DNA of 64,000 nt from Puffinus mauretanicus (taxonomy: Eukaryota > Chordata > Aves > Procellariiformes > Procellariidae), in assembly GCA_023333565.1 (NCBI GenBank), contig JAJKFH010000115.1:3100001-3164000 (forward strand). Direction: 5' to 3'. The notes under the pieces were generated by a model, which saw only the letters and a program-made list of their open reading frames with translations, had not been told where the DNA came from and searched no databases. The translations under genes and the position numbers were made by a program. Shown here piece by piece: positions 49,381 through 60,418 of this stretch; the first letter of the stretch is position 1, and each line of letters begins with the position of its first letter.

Positions 49381-52300
49381 CAACAGAGAAGAAATTTTCA
49401 TTTCGGTTATCAGTAGAATACTGAAGCCATCGCAGCATCTAATAACTAAGACCCATTTGAATAATATCTCGTGAAAATATCTCGTCCATGCTAGGGAATA
49501 CAATGAAGATTTTTATATTTTGAAGCTATACAATCCTACCAGATTATCAAGAAAAAATTTCACAGATTTTTTTTTTTTTTTTATGAACGGTATATGTTTT
49601 CAGAAATGTTTCAGAAAAAGAAACTTTGTACATTCTTTAACGCCCCCCCCCAAAAAAAAATTTCCCAGCTTGCCCTTGCATTCAAAAAGAACATATCATT
49701 TCACTAGAATTTGAACAAAATGTTGTCACTCAAGAGACTTAGAGAGCTGGTAGTTATCATCTATGGGAAACATGCATAAATTTACTGTTTGCTGCACTTT
49801 CTCTCTTATGGCTATATGTATTCAACAATGGAAAAATCAAAACAAAACTCATACATTAGAATAACTGAACTGGCCATTTCCCTTCATTATCAACAACAAA
49901 AAATCTGTCTGAAAACTATTAGGGTTTTTGTGCCATTATATTTATTTGATTTTAAAATTAATGTAGGCTTATCAAGAAATTAGATTTCCAAGTTTGGGTG
50001 TTTTTTCCCCAAACTGAACATGAGTACTTTTTCCCACCAGGTCTAGAGTCCACTAGTTTCTTCATTAAATTAGAAATTCCTGGTGTTCTCACTTCAGTTC
50101 ACAGCAGTAGTTGGCACTAGCTTTGACAGTGAATACAGGGAGTACTGTTTAAAGACACATTTAGTCACAAACAGATTAATTTAGGCAGGTGCAGCTTAGT
50201 CTCCCTGTTGCAATGCTGAAACAAAGAGGAAAGGGAAGATGATACTAAGACACTTAAAACAGGTAAATCTGAGCCAGCTTGAGTCCAGGTGCAGTACAGT
50301 AGGTAAGCATGTGCTGCAATCAAACTAATAAACCTCTCCCAGGCTCAGTGCTTATTAACTTGTTCACAGTGCAGCAGGATTATGTTTCTTCCAGATCCAA
50401 ACTAGCAAGTTTACATTGTTTTGTATGGGAATTTAGCAATTTTGATATTTACTTGGATTAAGCATCTTTGCATTGTGCTCCACTGCTTGATGTAGGCATA
50501 CAATAACCTTGCAGTCTGGAAAGGACACTTTTTTTTTTGTTATTAGCAAATGAGAACTGAGAGTAGGAAATGGTAGTGGGCAGAAGGGCAGGCCTTGTCT
50601 GCTCTTGATAGATGTAGTTCCCTGATTATTTTCTCTCACCACTATCATTATTCCATTGAATTTCTGATAGCTACTCCCAATTTACCCTACTTTGAGAGTG
50701 GCTTGGCTCCTAAAGATGCCATTGCACTTTCCTCAGCAGCAGGGGCTTTCCATGATGTACTAAAACTACATTTTCTCTCCCCTTTCTTTCTGGCAGCGTG
50801 CTGTGCCCATCAGCTAACTAAAAGCTTCCATCCCAGAGGAGGCTGCATTTCATTAGTGGTGTACTGTGCAGATATATAGTTCAAATCTGGTCTGAAGATA
50901 AAAATATTAATAATTGGATCAGTAGTATTTTGAATTCTTTATGGCCTCTATTTCTATGCCGTCGTCGTCTCTCTGTGCAGTATGAGGATGTGCACGAATC
51001 TCTGGCATAATACACTTTCTGTCCTGAGCAAGCAACAAAACCCTACGGGGTTTCAAGAGACCATTTAATTTTTTAAAACAAGTTTTTAGCTTACTTCATT
51101 GCCCTACTCTCAGGGAGCTTCATAGCTGTAGAAGCTGCCAGCCTCTCTTCAGGACTTAATAGGAAGTCTTTGCCAGCACACAGATCAATGTGGACGACAT
51201 AATGATTACTGCTGTCACACTACTCATTTTTAAATGTGAAATCTGGACTGTCTTTTGTTTGGTGCACTGTATGCAAGAAACGCAATTTTTCATGTGATCA
51301 AGGACATATTGATGGATAGTGCTTGATATGACATTAAATTAAGTGCTTCTTAAAGGCACCTTTAAAGGAAACTATTACTGAACTAATGATGTGCAAGTGA
51401 TTGAACTTGTTCACTTCCCATCTCTGTGATGTCATTCTGATGAACACTGGCATGTGGCTGGTAGTTAATGGAAGCAGATTTTGGCCTGGCATGCATCTGT
51501 CCTTCTATGTTTAGCAAAGTTCCCTGTATTCAATTTTTTAATAATAGCTAAAGTTTAAAAAGAAAGACTTAATAGTATAAGATATTTCTATAATAATAAG
51601 CATTCTGACACTCTTGGCACTTCAGTTCTTCGGCAAAGCCATTAATATTAATCTACCTAGGTCACTTCCCAAACCTTTCCTTATATTACACCTTTCTAGT
51701 GATAGTTATCTTTTAATACCACTTTAAATAAAGAAATAAATACTCTTCTTAAGAGGGAACTAGAACCTGAAAGGAGATTTAATTTCCTTTCTAGGCCTTG
51801 CCACTGACTTTTTGAGTGACCATGAGCAAATTAATTAATTCACCATGTCTCAAGCCCTGCCTTTAAAATAGAAATTGCATTTCCTTTGTACATCCCCTCT
51901 ATTTAAATTCATAGCTCTGTGAAGAAAGCACTATCTCTTGCTGTATGTTTTTAGAGTATTCAAAACAATAAGATGCTTACCTTTCACATTTCAGCTAAAT
52001 CCTAGAGATGTTATTATAATGCAAAAATTCAATAAAATATACATAGTCAACATGTACACCAAGAAATTCTTCTGCTTCTTTCTTTGCCTGCTGTCTTTTA
52101 GAAAAAACAGTAAACTATAATGCACATTCACCTCCCCCCAGCACTACAGAGAGCTTTGTGGAGCTTGGGATGAACAACATATCTGGGTGCAACCACACCC
52201 CCACCTTCATCTCACCCCAGTCTCTGTTCCCTTCTTTCATTCTTTCTTTTATCAAAACATGTTAACACATTGTCAACTGCAAAGTGCTGGAGCAGCCTCG

Positions 52301-55300
52301 GAAAAGCAGGAAAATATTCCCCTGAGATAGTAAGGGAATGATTCTTTGGACCAGGATGGAAAAAAAGGTTTTCTTTACCTATTATTATCCCTAGATCTGA
52401 GGGAAACGCTCTCTTTTCCACTCACAGCAGCCTTGCTTCCACCCTGCTAGACAGCAGCACAACTGCTCAACTGAAAGGCAAATTCCATTTTGGAATAGGT
52501 GGCCCTTTTCTCTTGTCTTGTCCCCCAAGACTGATGACCTAGGTAGGTCTTACTAATTACTCAGAGGACAACAGTAGCGTGGGATGGTTTCCTTCCCGGA
52601 GAGCTGACATAAGAGACCGCTAACTATAACCTTACTTTCTCAGTTTGGTCCGGATTCCTGCCCAAAAGATATGGAAAGAAGTCACAGTTCCTAGGGTTTA
52701 GCAGAGTTGTGCTACAAATTTATCTTGTTCCATCTATCTTCTGATCACAGTTCTAGTATGGGAGGAAGAGGAAGCAAGAATTTTGGAATTACATAGTTGA
52801 GTTTGTAAAACTGGAGATGATGGATTAAATAAAACATCTTATTTAATTTACCTTCTTTAATAAGGTAAATCTGCAAATCCCAACCTGTAGTTTTATCCCC
52901 CCTAATGATATCAAGCCAATGCTTGGCAGTTAATCTCCCACATTATTTTGTATTTTTTACTTCTCAGCAGTTTCCCTTCTTTCTCCTAGCAGTTTGACAA
53001 TGCTGTGACTGCAAATATATCTTCAAATAAAATTAATAATGCACTTACACTTTTTTGTTGATCCAACATGTTGCTCTGACATTACAGCTTGTGCACTGCT
53101 TACCATTTAATTCTACTTATTTTAAGTTTGTACTCATGGAAGTTGAATACCCACTGTGGGAAAAGTGCTGCTTATGGGGCAAATCTTCAGACCTTTTTCC
53201 TTGTTCTTTCTGACTCTTGGAAGAAAAGTTGCTAATGGTTCTGTGTTTCACATGAAGTTTTTTGGCAGTTAGATAATTTTCTGTCAGTCACGCTTCAAGA
53301 AGAGTCAGTGTCTGTTGTCATGAACAACAAAACCACTAATGATTTGTAGGAACAAAATCCTTGAATGCATGCCTGGCCTTTGTTTGGTGCTGGTCCAAAA
53401 TGTCCCTTACTGTTTTATAGGACACACACTGTTGTTAAGCATGATGGGATTAGTCCTTTGTGTGATGTGATGCAATGTGTCCATACTTAAAAAAGTGTGT
53501 GTGTGTGGGGTGTTTCCCTGTTTGTGGCTGCGGTTTCATGAGAAAAGCTGAGCCAATATAGCTGCTTCTGAGAAGGGGCTCTCCTGTGCCCTTATCTCAC
53601 CTTTCCTCCAAGCACATACTCCTCATCATTTGCACCTTGCACCAGTTCTGGTAATGAACTCAGGAGGAAAAGAAAACATCACTTTTGTTGGCTTACTGAA
53701 CTGAATTGATCCAGAAGGGTCTAATGAGCACCAGAGTGGGAGTAAGGGATGATGCAGGACTTAGCTCAGGGGACAGGGGAAAAAAGGACCCACTCCTTTT
53801 GGCAATAGGAAGCAATAGATTGTGTGTGAAAAGGTACCTCCATCTGGAAGCCTCATTAAAAAAAAAAAGGACCTGGGGTGGCAGATAGTAGAAATCTAAC
53901 CAATTAACCTAGTATAATAAGGCCATTATCTAACATGGATTGATTAAAAACAATACAAAACAAACCCCTGGTATTTAACGTGACTAACTTGTAGTTAGCT
54001 GATTTCAATCAAGATGATAACTCCTTTTTGTAAAAACATTGGTGAATTTTCTCCTACTTCAAAATGCTAAAAGGTAGGTTTATAATCACCTTTTCTATCT
54101 GACATATGACAGCATGACTGTAGACTAATAGTGGCTAAGTAAGATTCTTCCCCTCTCCTCCATAACATCTTCCCCCCCCCCCCCCTTAGTTTTGTTGCAC
54201 TGATAAAAATTTCCTGTGGTGAAATTCAGCTTAATTCAAAACCAGAACAAGCCCTGTGCAGCTCTTGCTTGTGCTTTCTTCTGAAGAATAGATTTAAAGA
54301 ACCAGCAAGGGAGGAACAAACAGACATCTCCATTGTTCCAAGGCCTCAGCTTTCAAATTTTAAAATGAGTGATAAATCTCCATTACATCCATTAGTAAAA
54401 AACAAAACAAAAACAAAAACAGGCAAACAAAAAAAAAGCCTTACACCTTTAAGTCAATGCATCTATTTCACAGATTATACCAATGTATGAAAAAAAAAAA
54501 TCCAGTAATTTCTGGAATGTGAATTTTCCCCCTTCATTTCATTTATCTCATTTTCTCACAGGAGGACAGAGAAGAGGTCAGCAATCAGCTAGATAAGCCA
54601 CAGAGAGCATCCGTACTCCGCAGGACTTTAAGCAAAAAGATGACACTGTTGTAAAGGACTTTTTTTTCCTAACAAGGGAGGAAACTTTCAGCAGCTTTGG
54701 TTTATATATTATTTATTCCATGGTCTGACATATTGTCCTTGCTGCAATTAAGCCAACTGAAAAAGAGTACTGTCACACGGTTCTCATCACAGTCCATCCC
54801 TCAGTATAAACTCATACCACAATAGATGGTCCTGTCTCCTCAGACGTGCTAGATTAACTGCGTGCTTGGTCACTTTTACGCTGGTTCAACCAAAAGAGTT
54901 AGGGCTAGAAAAACTTACTGTTCTACCATCAGACCAGTATGTGTCAGCCTTGCCTAAGCTGCATCTCTCCCCAGCAGAAGAACTATTTTCACCTGCAAAA
55001 AACTAAAAAGTAACCCCAAACCAGCACTCTTCTGTGGCTGGCCAAATTTGTAACGTGTGTTTTTCAGAATTCTAGCTAATGCATGATAATCAGATCCTTC
55101 TGCTTTTGGACACTGTCAGTCAAAAGGAATTTTAATTTCAGCTATGTGGAAAGACTTTTTTCCCTAATTATGTTTCCCAATATGCACACATCTTAACTAT
55201 ACAGCTGGAAAAAAAAAAATCTTAAAATACATGTGTGTGTGTGTCCCCTCTTTTTCTTTAGAGAGGTGTGGGGAATGTACCAGAATTGTTTCTTGTTGCA

Positions 55301-56377
55301 TTACTGAGACAGATTAAAATTGGAACCAGAGTCATTTGAAAGCTGTATTTATGTCAAACCTCCCAGCTTGTTCTTCCCCTATAGATACAGATTTGGAACA
55401 TACACTTAGAATATATCTATTTGTCTTTTTTTCATTCAATAACTGTGAAGAGCTTTGACATGTCAAAGAAGGCAATAAATAGAAATATATTAAAATACAT
55501 GGCTCATTGGTATGGGTCCAAAGCTCACATTAAATCAAAGGCTAAAATAAAACTTCACATTCTATTTTCCCCACTGGTGTATACACTGATTTCTCAGCAT
55601 GTTGCCTGTATGTTATGTTTTAAAAGGTTTTGCTGCAATTGTAAGCAATTGATGGGTACTTGCCATTCAGGTACACTTTGTGAAATATGCAGCAATCTGC
55701 CATAGATTGTAAATGGGCTCCTTGCCTTTTTCTTGGCCTGTTGAACTCTCTTGATGATACGGACACCTTTCACTTTATTGCAAAAAAATCATAAGACAGA
55801 GGAAAGTTCCAGGTAAAAGTAGGAAATATAGATAAAATTGAATCACTTCCAAAGGAAAAAAAGGAGCCTGACAAGACCACCTAGAGCTGATATTTGTGTT
55901 GCCTAATGTTGCTCCTGTACAACATGACTTAGTGTTCTGCATGCTTGAGACTATTTGGCAGTGCTTTGGTTCTTGAAGGAGCACTGCAGTAATTCTGAAG
56001 TCAAGTACTATTTGACGTTAAACGAAGATCTGTATGACAAGAAAAAAAACCAGATCTTTAACATCTATGCCTTTATGCTTAGCCAAAAAACAAACCTTGA
56101 ATTTTCTAATGTCATGATCAGAAGCTTGTTGCAAGTTAAGCATATTGCCCAAGGGAAGCTGTGATCACAAAATGCAGCTCTCTGCAGCAGCTGTGGCAAA
56201 GAAGCAGTCTGATAAAATACACTTTCATTCTTCATAGTTGAGTGACACAGAGTAGTCCAGTTTGCAAAAAAATTTCTTTAGAGACTATCTACGTTGAGAC
56301 CCACAGTTCTGTCCAGTGATGCCTGAACTAACTCTTTGTCAGAAAACGTATGTCAGAATGGCTCTTTACTTGAACTG
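49381..56377. other. Intergenic sequence, no gene recognised
   Basis: AT-rich sequence with homopolymers, including T17 near 49566-49582, a C10-A9 junction near 49641-49661 and C14 at 54172-54185. The open frame at 50595-50879 (94 codons, plus) has no domain. No transposon or RNA gene was recognised up to the provirus target duplication. Confidence 0.5.
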
Positions 56378-56383
56378 ATTAGC
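56378..56383. repeat. 6-bp target-site duplication, left of provirus
   Basis: 'attagc' abuts the TG terminus of the left LTR and is repeated exactly at 61617-61622. Six base pairs is the duplication length of alpha- and betaretroviruses. Confidence 0.95.
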
Positions 56384-56443
56384 TGCGACGAGCGAGGGAA
56401 GACAAGCAGTCGACTCAATGTGAGTGATAAAGCAAACTTCAAC

Positions 56444-56449
56444 TTTATT
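56444..56449 (-). promoter_or_regulatory. Polyadenylation signal AATAAA, 3' LTR
   Basis: The plus strand reads 'tttatt'. It lies only about 16 bp downstream of the TATA-like box, so the R region must be very short, as in alpharetroviruses. Confidence 0.8.
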
Positions 56450-56464
56450 GCAAGATCCTACATG

Positions 56465-56473
56465 TATTTATAC
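56465..56473 (-). promoter_or_regulatory. TATA-like box, 3' LTR
   Basis: 'gtataaata' on the minus strand, in the expected U3 position before the polyadenylation signal. Confidence 0.7.
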
Positions 56474-56757
56474 ACTAAGTTCTACTTTATGCACACTTGT
56501 CACACATTTATTGGCTTAGCTCTACAAACTACATTACCATACTCCTCCTACTTGCGGCTACTGCTACATGGTCCGGGTTCCATCCTGTTTTTCTTAGTGC
56601 TTCTTCAAAGGTTGTTTATCTGCACCGTGCAAGGTCAGTATGGCCTTCTTGTTCTCCCTTATCAGCACGACTCAGACTTTCTCACAGCGGCCTAGTCTGG
56701 GAATATTTCACTGCAGCCTAGTCTGGGAGTATTTCACTGCGGCCTAGTCTGGCTAAC

Positions 56758-57546
56758 TTATGTCAAAATTGAATCGCAAGGCTCCTCCATGGAGCTGTGA
56801 CCGCGTTCCCTCAGCCATTCTGCAACAATTCCCCCTTTTTCTTTTTGAACCACCAATACATTGTGGTTCATTCTTACAACATTATTTAAAATACAGTGAT
56901 ATGCTATTTTTACTATAACTATAATTGCTAATAAAATGCCAAACCAGCACAATCCTTCTTTAATCAATAACAAGAACCAAGGAGACAATCCTCCAAATAT
57001 AGACTTGAACCAATCATCAAAGGGACTGTCGCTCTTGGTAACCCTTTTTGTGTGGTCGCGCAGCCACTGCAGTTGCTTCTGAATAGAGTAACCGTGATTT
57101 GTGAGATTAAAACAACACATACCATCTACATCTTCACAGCCATGTCCTTGTGCTAATAATAGAAAATCAATGGCTGCCCGATTTTGTAAAATGGCATGGC
57201 GTAAACTGTCCATGTCTTGAGCCATTTCTGTCAAGATTTTAGTGGTCACGTTAACTTGTTTCACTGACCAACATGCTAACTTCTTGAATTGAGCCAGCGC
57301 TTGCGCTGTGCCTATATTAGGCACTAGGGAAGCAAATACATTGGCTGTGGTCGACCATAATTCTACATTGTCGTTACAATCTGCTCGCAATTGATGTATA
57401 GACCTTTTGTGTCGATGTGTCGCTACTGTAGTTATATTGAGCCAACCTTGTCGGCTAACTGTGAGCAGAGTTAATTTACCTACATAACAAGGCCCTCCAA
57501 AGGCGTTCTTTGGAATGCCAGGCCATGCTCGATCCCCACAGATCAA
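56758..57546 (-). pseudogene. env: ERV env, C-terminal surface part plus transmembrane subunit
   Basis: This is the second env fragment, an open stretch of about 262 codons. It would encode the end of the surface subunit and the complete fusion subunit of a retroviral envelope glycoprotein. Visible features, numbered within the fragment: 'GGPCYVGKL' (17-25); a basic furin-type site RHKR (45-48); a fusion-peptide-like segment between Cys57 and Cys92; an immunosuppressive-domain-like stretch ending in CX6CC (Cys137, Cys144-Cys145); three N-glycosylation sequons; a membrane anchor at about 186-218; and a cytoplasmic tail to 262. The internal fusion segment with CX6CC is the alpharetrovirus/filovirus-like type. 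It begins one frame away from the upstream surface ORF, so it is separated by a single frameshift. The stop codon lies inside the 3' LTR. No start codon of its own is evident. Confidence 0.9.
56831..56846 (-). other. Polypurine tract of the provirus
   Basis: 'aaaaagaaaaaggggg' on the minus strand, three bases upstream of the 3' LTR. It is the expected primer for plus-strand synthesis. It is also read as env codons (K-E-K-G-G). Confidence 0.85.
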
Positions 57547-58169
57547 AAAATATCCGGGGGGAAGAGCTTTGGCCGTATTGTTGTTCCATAAGAGTTATTG
57601 GTCCCATGCATGCTCCATCCATAAGCACTGAGTATTTCGGAAGCGTTATAATTCCCACAATGTTGGTTTACTTCAAATCCTCTCATAAAAGGAGAAACAA
57701 CAGTCCAACCGGTGGTATTAACAAAAGAGTTGCTATCATCAATGCGGCTGTCTCTGCCCATCAGTGACAGAAAGGTCTGGGCTTGTGCGGCAAAGCGGCT
57801 AAATTTGCCAAACACAAAACATGTTTGAGTAGTAACATTATCAGTTGCATTCCCAATTTTTTCTGACCCCAAAAGGTCAACTTCTTGGCGGTCCCAAGGA
57901 AGACCTTGTAGGGCTCTTATTAGTTGTACCGAGCAATTTGCTACAGTAACATTCACACAACTAACTGTTACAGATGTCCAATTATAAAAATCACTGGCAA
58001 TAATTTCAGGAAAGCCTATCAAACATGTTTTAAAGGGTTCAGCTGCCGTAGCTGAACTCAGGCAAAAGTCTGTCGTCCCAATTTTATTCGCCCACGCCAC
58101 CCACAAGTTCGCACGGTTGGGCAGCGGCATCGCTGGGACCAGTACGGGTAGAATTACGCTGATCATCAT
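57543..58169 (-). pseudogene. env: ERV env, surface subunit N-terminal part
   Basis: This is the first env fragment, about 208 codons from the ATG at 58169, which overlaps the integrase stop codon by one base (TGATG). A hydrophobic N-terminus ('MMISVILPVLVPAMP') looks like a signal peptide. The body has 'DFCLSSATAAEPFKTCLIG', six cysteines and eight N-glycosylation sequons. The style, with a tryptophan-containing start and 'FCLS...TCLIG', resembles alpharetroviral surface glycoproteins, but it is shorter than the roughly 340-residue avian leukosis virus type. It terminates at TGA 57543-57545 right after a run of six T. The downstream fragment continues in another frame from 57546. A translated product would be a secreted, glycosylated surface fragment without anchor. 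The open frame extends a few codons upstream of the ATG without another ATG; native expression would require splicing. Confidence 0.88.
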
Positions 58170-58680
58170 CAGCAACGGCAGCTTTGGTCCAGCGGCTTGG
58201 AATCCACTTCGGCCCTATCATCCTTATTTCCTTTAGGATTGCTATGCACCCATGCTGGTGGCTCTTTCTGATCTACAAAAATACATAGATGATTTAACAC
58301 AAAAAGAGTCTTAGCAAGTCTTTCTTGTACATCTGAAATTTCCCTAAATTTTTGCAAATATTGTTTCAGCGTTTGATGTGCCCTTTCAATAATAGCTTGT
58401 CCCGTGGGTAAGTGTGGAATACCAGTAGTATGACGCACTCCCCACATTTGGCAAAAACGTTTCATCTTGACGCTTACGTATGCAGGGCCATTGTCAGTTC
58501 TTAACGTCTGTGGTACTCCCATGACTGCAAAACAACTAGTCAAATGTCGCACTACGTGGAGCGCTCACTCTCCTGTCTGTGCCGTGGCCCATATAAATTT
58601 GCTATAGGTGTCAATCGTAACATGTACATATTTCAATCTACCAAAGTCAGCAACGTGAGTCACATCCATTTGCCTCGAGT
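58169..58680 (-). pseudogene. pol: ERV pol remnant: integrase catalytic core and C-terminus
   Basis: Integrase catalyses insertion of viral DNA into the host genome. The DDE catalytic residues are visible: the first Asp in '[10 protein letters not shown]' (about 58660), the second in 'TDNGPAY' (about 58495), and Glu 35 residues later in 'GQAIIERAH' (about 58390), giving the D,D(35)E spacing. An in-frame TGA at about 58563-58565 falls between the first and second Asp, and the preceding zinc-finger part is in another frame, so no complete enzyme is encoded. The C-terminal part ('PPAWVHSNPKGNKDD') ends at the stop that overlaps env. Confidence 0.92.
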
Positions 58681-58830
58681 CCTCTGGGATTCACTCCGAT
58701 TCCGAGACCAGGCCCATGGTGGCTACACGTAGGACAGGCCCGCACAATCCCCTTGGCTTCAGGACGAGTTTGTATACTGAAACGAGGGAGGAATTTGGCA
58801 AGTTATCATTACTCTTGTTGTCAATGGCAG
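58681..58830 (-). pseudogene. pol: ERV pol remnant: integrase N-terminal zinc-finger half
   Basis: In a frame different from the catalytic core the minus strand reads 'KFLPRFSIQTRPEAKGIV' then '[18 protein letters not shown]'. The CPTC pair is the cysteine half of the integrase HHCC zinc-binding domain. The histidine half is not recognisable, presumably lost in or near the pol deletion. One base must be missing around 58672 before the core resumes. Confidence 0.8.
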
Positions 58831-58943
58831 TCATGGAGTTCATTCCCTGTTGTCCCTTCATCTCCCCCTTCTTGTTTTGCCATTGACATATAACAGCAAA
58901 AGGTGATTCTTCGGTGTTACAGATAAGCAAAGTAAGTGGCAAT

Positions 58944-59069
58944 TCAAGGATTCTTCTTGCGGTCACACGTACAATGCAGACACTCAGTCACACAAACGAG
59001 CTCGTTACACTTCTCACTCACACCACAAACTGTACCAATTAGAATAATAATCAAGCTTACATATAGCAT
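58944..59069 (-). CDS. Small hydrophobic-plus-cysteine-rich ORF in the pol deletion (speculative)
   Basis: This is an ATG-initiated 41-codon ORF in the interval between the RT start and the integrase remnant. It begins with a hydrophobic stretch ('MLYVSLIIILIGTVCG') and then carries cysteines in 'SEKCNELVCVTECLHCTC', ending 'DRKKNP'. The layout resembles a signal peptide followed by a small cysteine-rich secreted peptide. I do not recognise it from any retroviral gene. It may be chance, a remnant of captured host sequence, or a decayed accessory frame. No expression evidence is available. Confidence 0.25.
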   Translation of the reverse strand: MLYVSLIIILIGTVCGVSEKCNELVCVTECLHCTCDRKKNP

Positions 59070-59115
59070 AAATCGTTAACCGTAAACCGTTTGCCACAAG
59101 TCCACACAGATCAGT

Positions 59116-59409
59116 TTAAACCATAATACACGGTACCGGATTGTACAACAGATGACCATAATTATGGCAATGCCACATACAAGTCCTATCACTACAGTTA
59201 GGAGACCCCAAGGGCAATCGCTCTTCAGTCATGGGCCACTGGTCAACCCAAACAGGGTCATTAGCAAGCCATGTTATGTGGAGGCAACCCCCCACTGTCC
59301 GTCCAAAATAGCATCTCGAACACTTCCTCTCCATCGGCCGGGATGGGTAGCTGCGGTAGGTCCGGAGAAACAGGGTGGCAAATTGTCTCTCAAACCGGTG
59401 GTTGACCAA
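59116..59409 (-). pseudogene. pol: ERV pol remnant: start of reverse transcriptase, then deletion
   Basis: The motif 'WLANDPVWVDQWPMTEERL' (about 59222-59278) is the N-terminal entry of class II retroviral RT (PVW-x-QWP signature). After 'TEERL' the sequence no longer resembles RT; none of the palm motifs (such as YMDD) or RNase H motifs follow before the integrase. Roughly 1.5-2 kb of pol is therefore missing compared with an intact class II ERV (inference from family organisation). The downstream part of this frame, rich in Cys and His ('CSDRTCMWHCHNYG'), is unexplained. Confidence 0.75.
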
Positions 59410-59490
59410 GGTTCTCCTTTTTTCTGAGTCTGTGTAGTTAAGTCCTTTAGTTGTTGCACAACCTCTTTTAACAGCTGATTAATACTTTCG
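59274..59490 (-). pseudogene. ERV remnant between gag and pol, heptad-like stretch
   Basis: Reading 'ESINQLLKEVVQQLKDL' then 'TTQTQKKGEPWSTTG' on the minus strand gives a short leucine/valine heptad-like segment. It is in a different frame from the preceding gag block and from the RT start. It may be gag linker sequence; nucleocapsid zinc knuckles (CX2CX4HX4C) and a protease DSG/DTG motif are not visible. Confidence 0.45.
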
Positions 59491-60418
59491 GTGTGGTAGC
59501 ACCAGAGGAATCATTGAAGAGTGGCAAGGCCGGGGGGTAAAGAGGAGGGGCAGTGGGAGGAGGGCGGCACGTTTCCCCGTCTTGAATTAGGGGGGTGGGT
59601 GGAGCTGGCCACTCCTCCCCCTTCATGCCCAGCGGTTGCTCTTCCGCTTTTACCTCACACTGCTGCTGTGCTACAGCCCCGGCAACTTCCGGCTGCTGTG
59701 GCGTAGATGATATTGTCGGGGAAGATGGCAAACATAGACTGTCGGGCGTTTTTAAGTCCTGCTCAACTCTATCGCGCAATTCGGCAACAGTCTTACAGGT
59801 AGACCCCGTCATACCCTTCACAGCAGGCAGCCCAAAAAATCGCGCAATCGGTCCCGCCTTGGATTCCATGCTCTGAGACTTTTCCGGTATGGGGGTTACT
59901 CCAGCTAGACAATCATTTGGGGCGCGGGGCGAGTGCACAGATATTTCACAAAGTCTTTGCCAGTGAGCTTGCCAAAGTAATTGTTGTGATTGCTTCAAAA
60001 TAAGCCTCATTATGTTCTTAATATCTTCTGGACATAGCATTCCGCTACCCCAGATATAGTTTAGCATTTGCCTGGCAGGCTCGCTATGCACTCCCGAGTC
60101 ATTAACTGTGTTTCGCAATTGATTTAATACTTTCCAATCTAGGGTCTCATGCACCCCAGCCATAGCTCCCGTGTTATCTACCTGATAAATTACTGGGAGG
60201 GCTTGAGGGGTAATTTGATCTAATAACTCAAAATCTTCTCGTTCAACGGCTTCTCGCGCTATTTTGTCCCAACCAACCCGCACTAAACGCGGCTGCTGAG
60301 AAACTTGGGACGGTTTGGGGGCGGCAGCTTGAGCAGTTCCCTGTCCGGTACCACCCACCCTCCCATTGGGGGCGGCAGCTTGAGCAGTTTCCTGTCTGGT
60401 ACCGCCCGCCCTCCCATC
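59468..60418 (-). pseudogene. gag: ERV gag remnant: capsid-like block and proline-rich late-domain block
   Basis: The longest open frame of the provirus (at least 297 codons). Its first part resembles the retroviral capsid N-terminal domain: 'WKVLNQLRNTVNDSGVHS', 'CPEDIKNIMRLILKQSQQL', 'LLWQAHWQRLCE'. The second half is Ser/Pro/Gln-rich and contains adjacent late-domain motifs PTAP and PPLY in 'RPPPTAPPLYPP' (about 59537-59572), which in other viruses recruit ESCRT/NEDD4 for budding. No capsid C-terminal domain with the QGxxE major homology region and no zinc knuckles are seen, so the 3' part of gag is missing or rearranged. It is in a different frame from the matrix block. Confidence 0.85.

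Larger units (their letters stand above)
56384..56827 (-). repeat. 3' LTR of the provirus (444 bp)
   Basis: TG...CA on the minus strand, 'tgttgcagaatggctgagg' to 'tcgctcgtcgca'. It is identical in layout to the 5' LTR but holds three instead of two copies of a 26-bp unit built on 'cctagtctgggaatatttca' (about 56692-56752), accounting exactly for the 26-bp length difference. A TATA-like 'gtataaata' lies at 56465-56473 and AATAAA at 56444-56449. The C-terminal codons of env (to 56758) are encoded within its U3. Confidence 0.95.
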
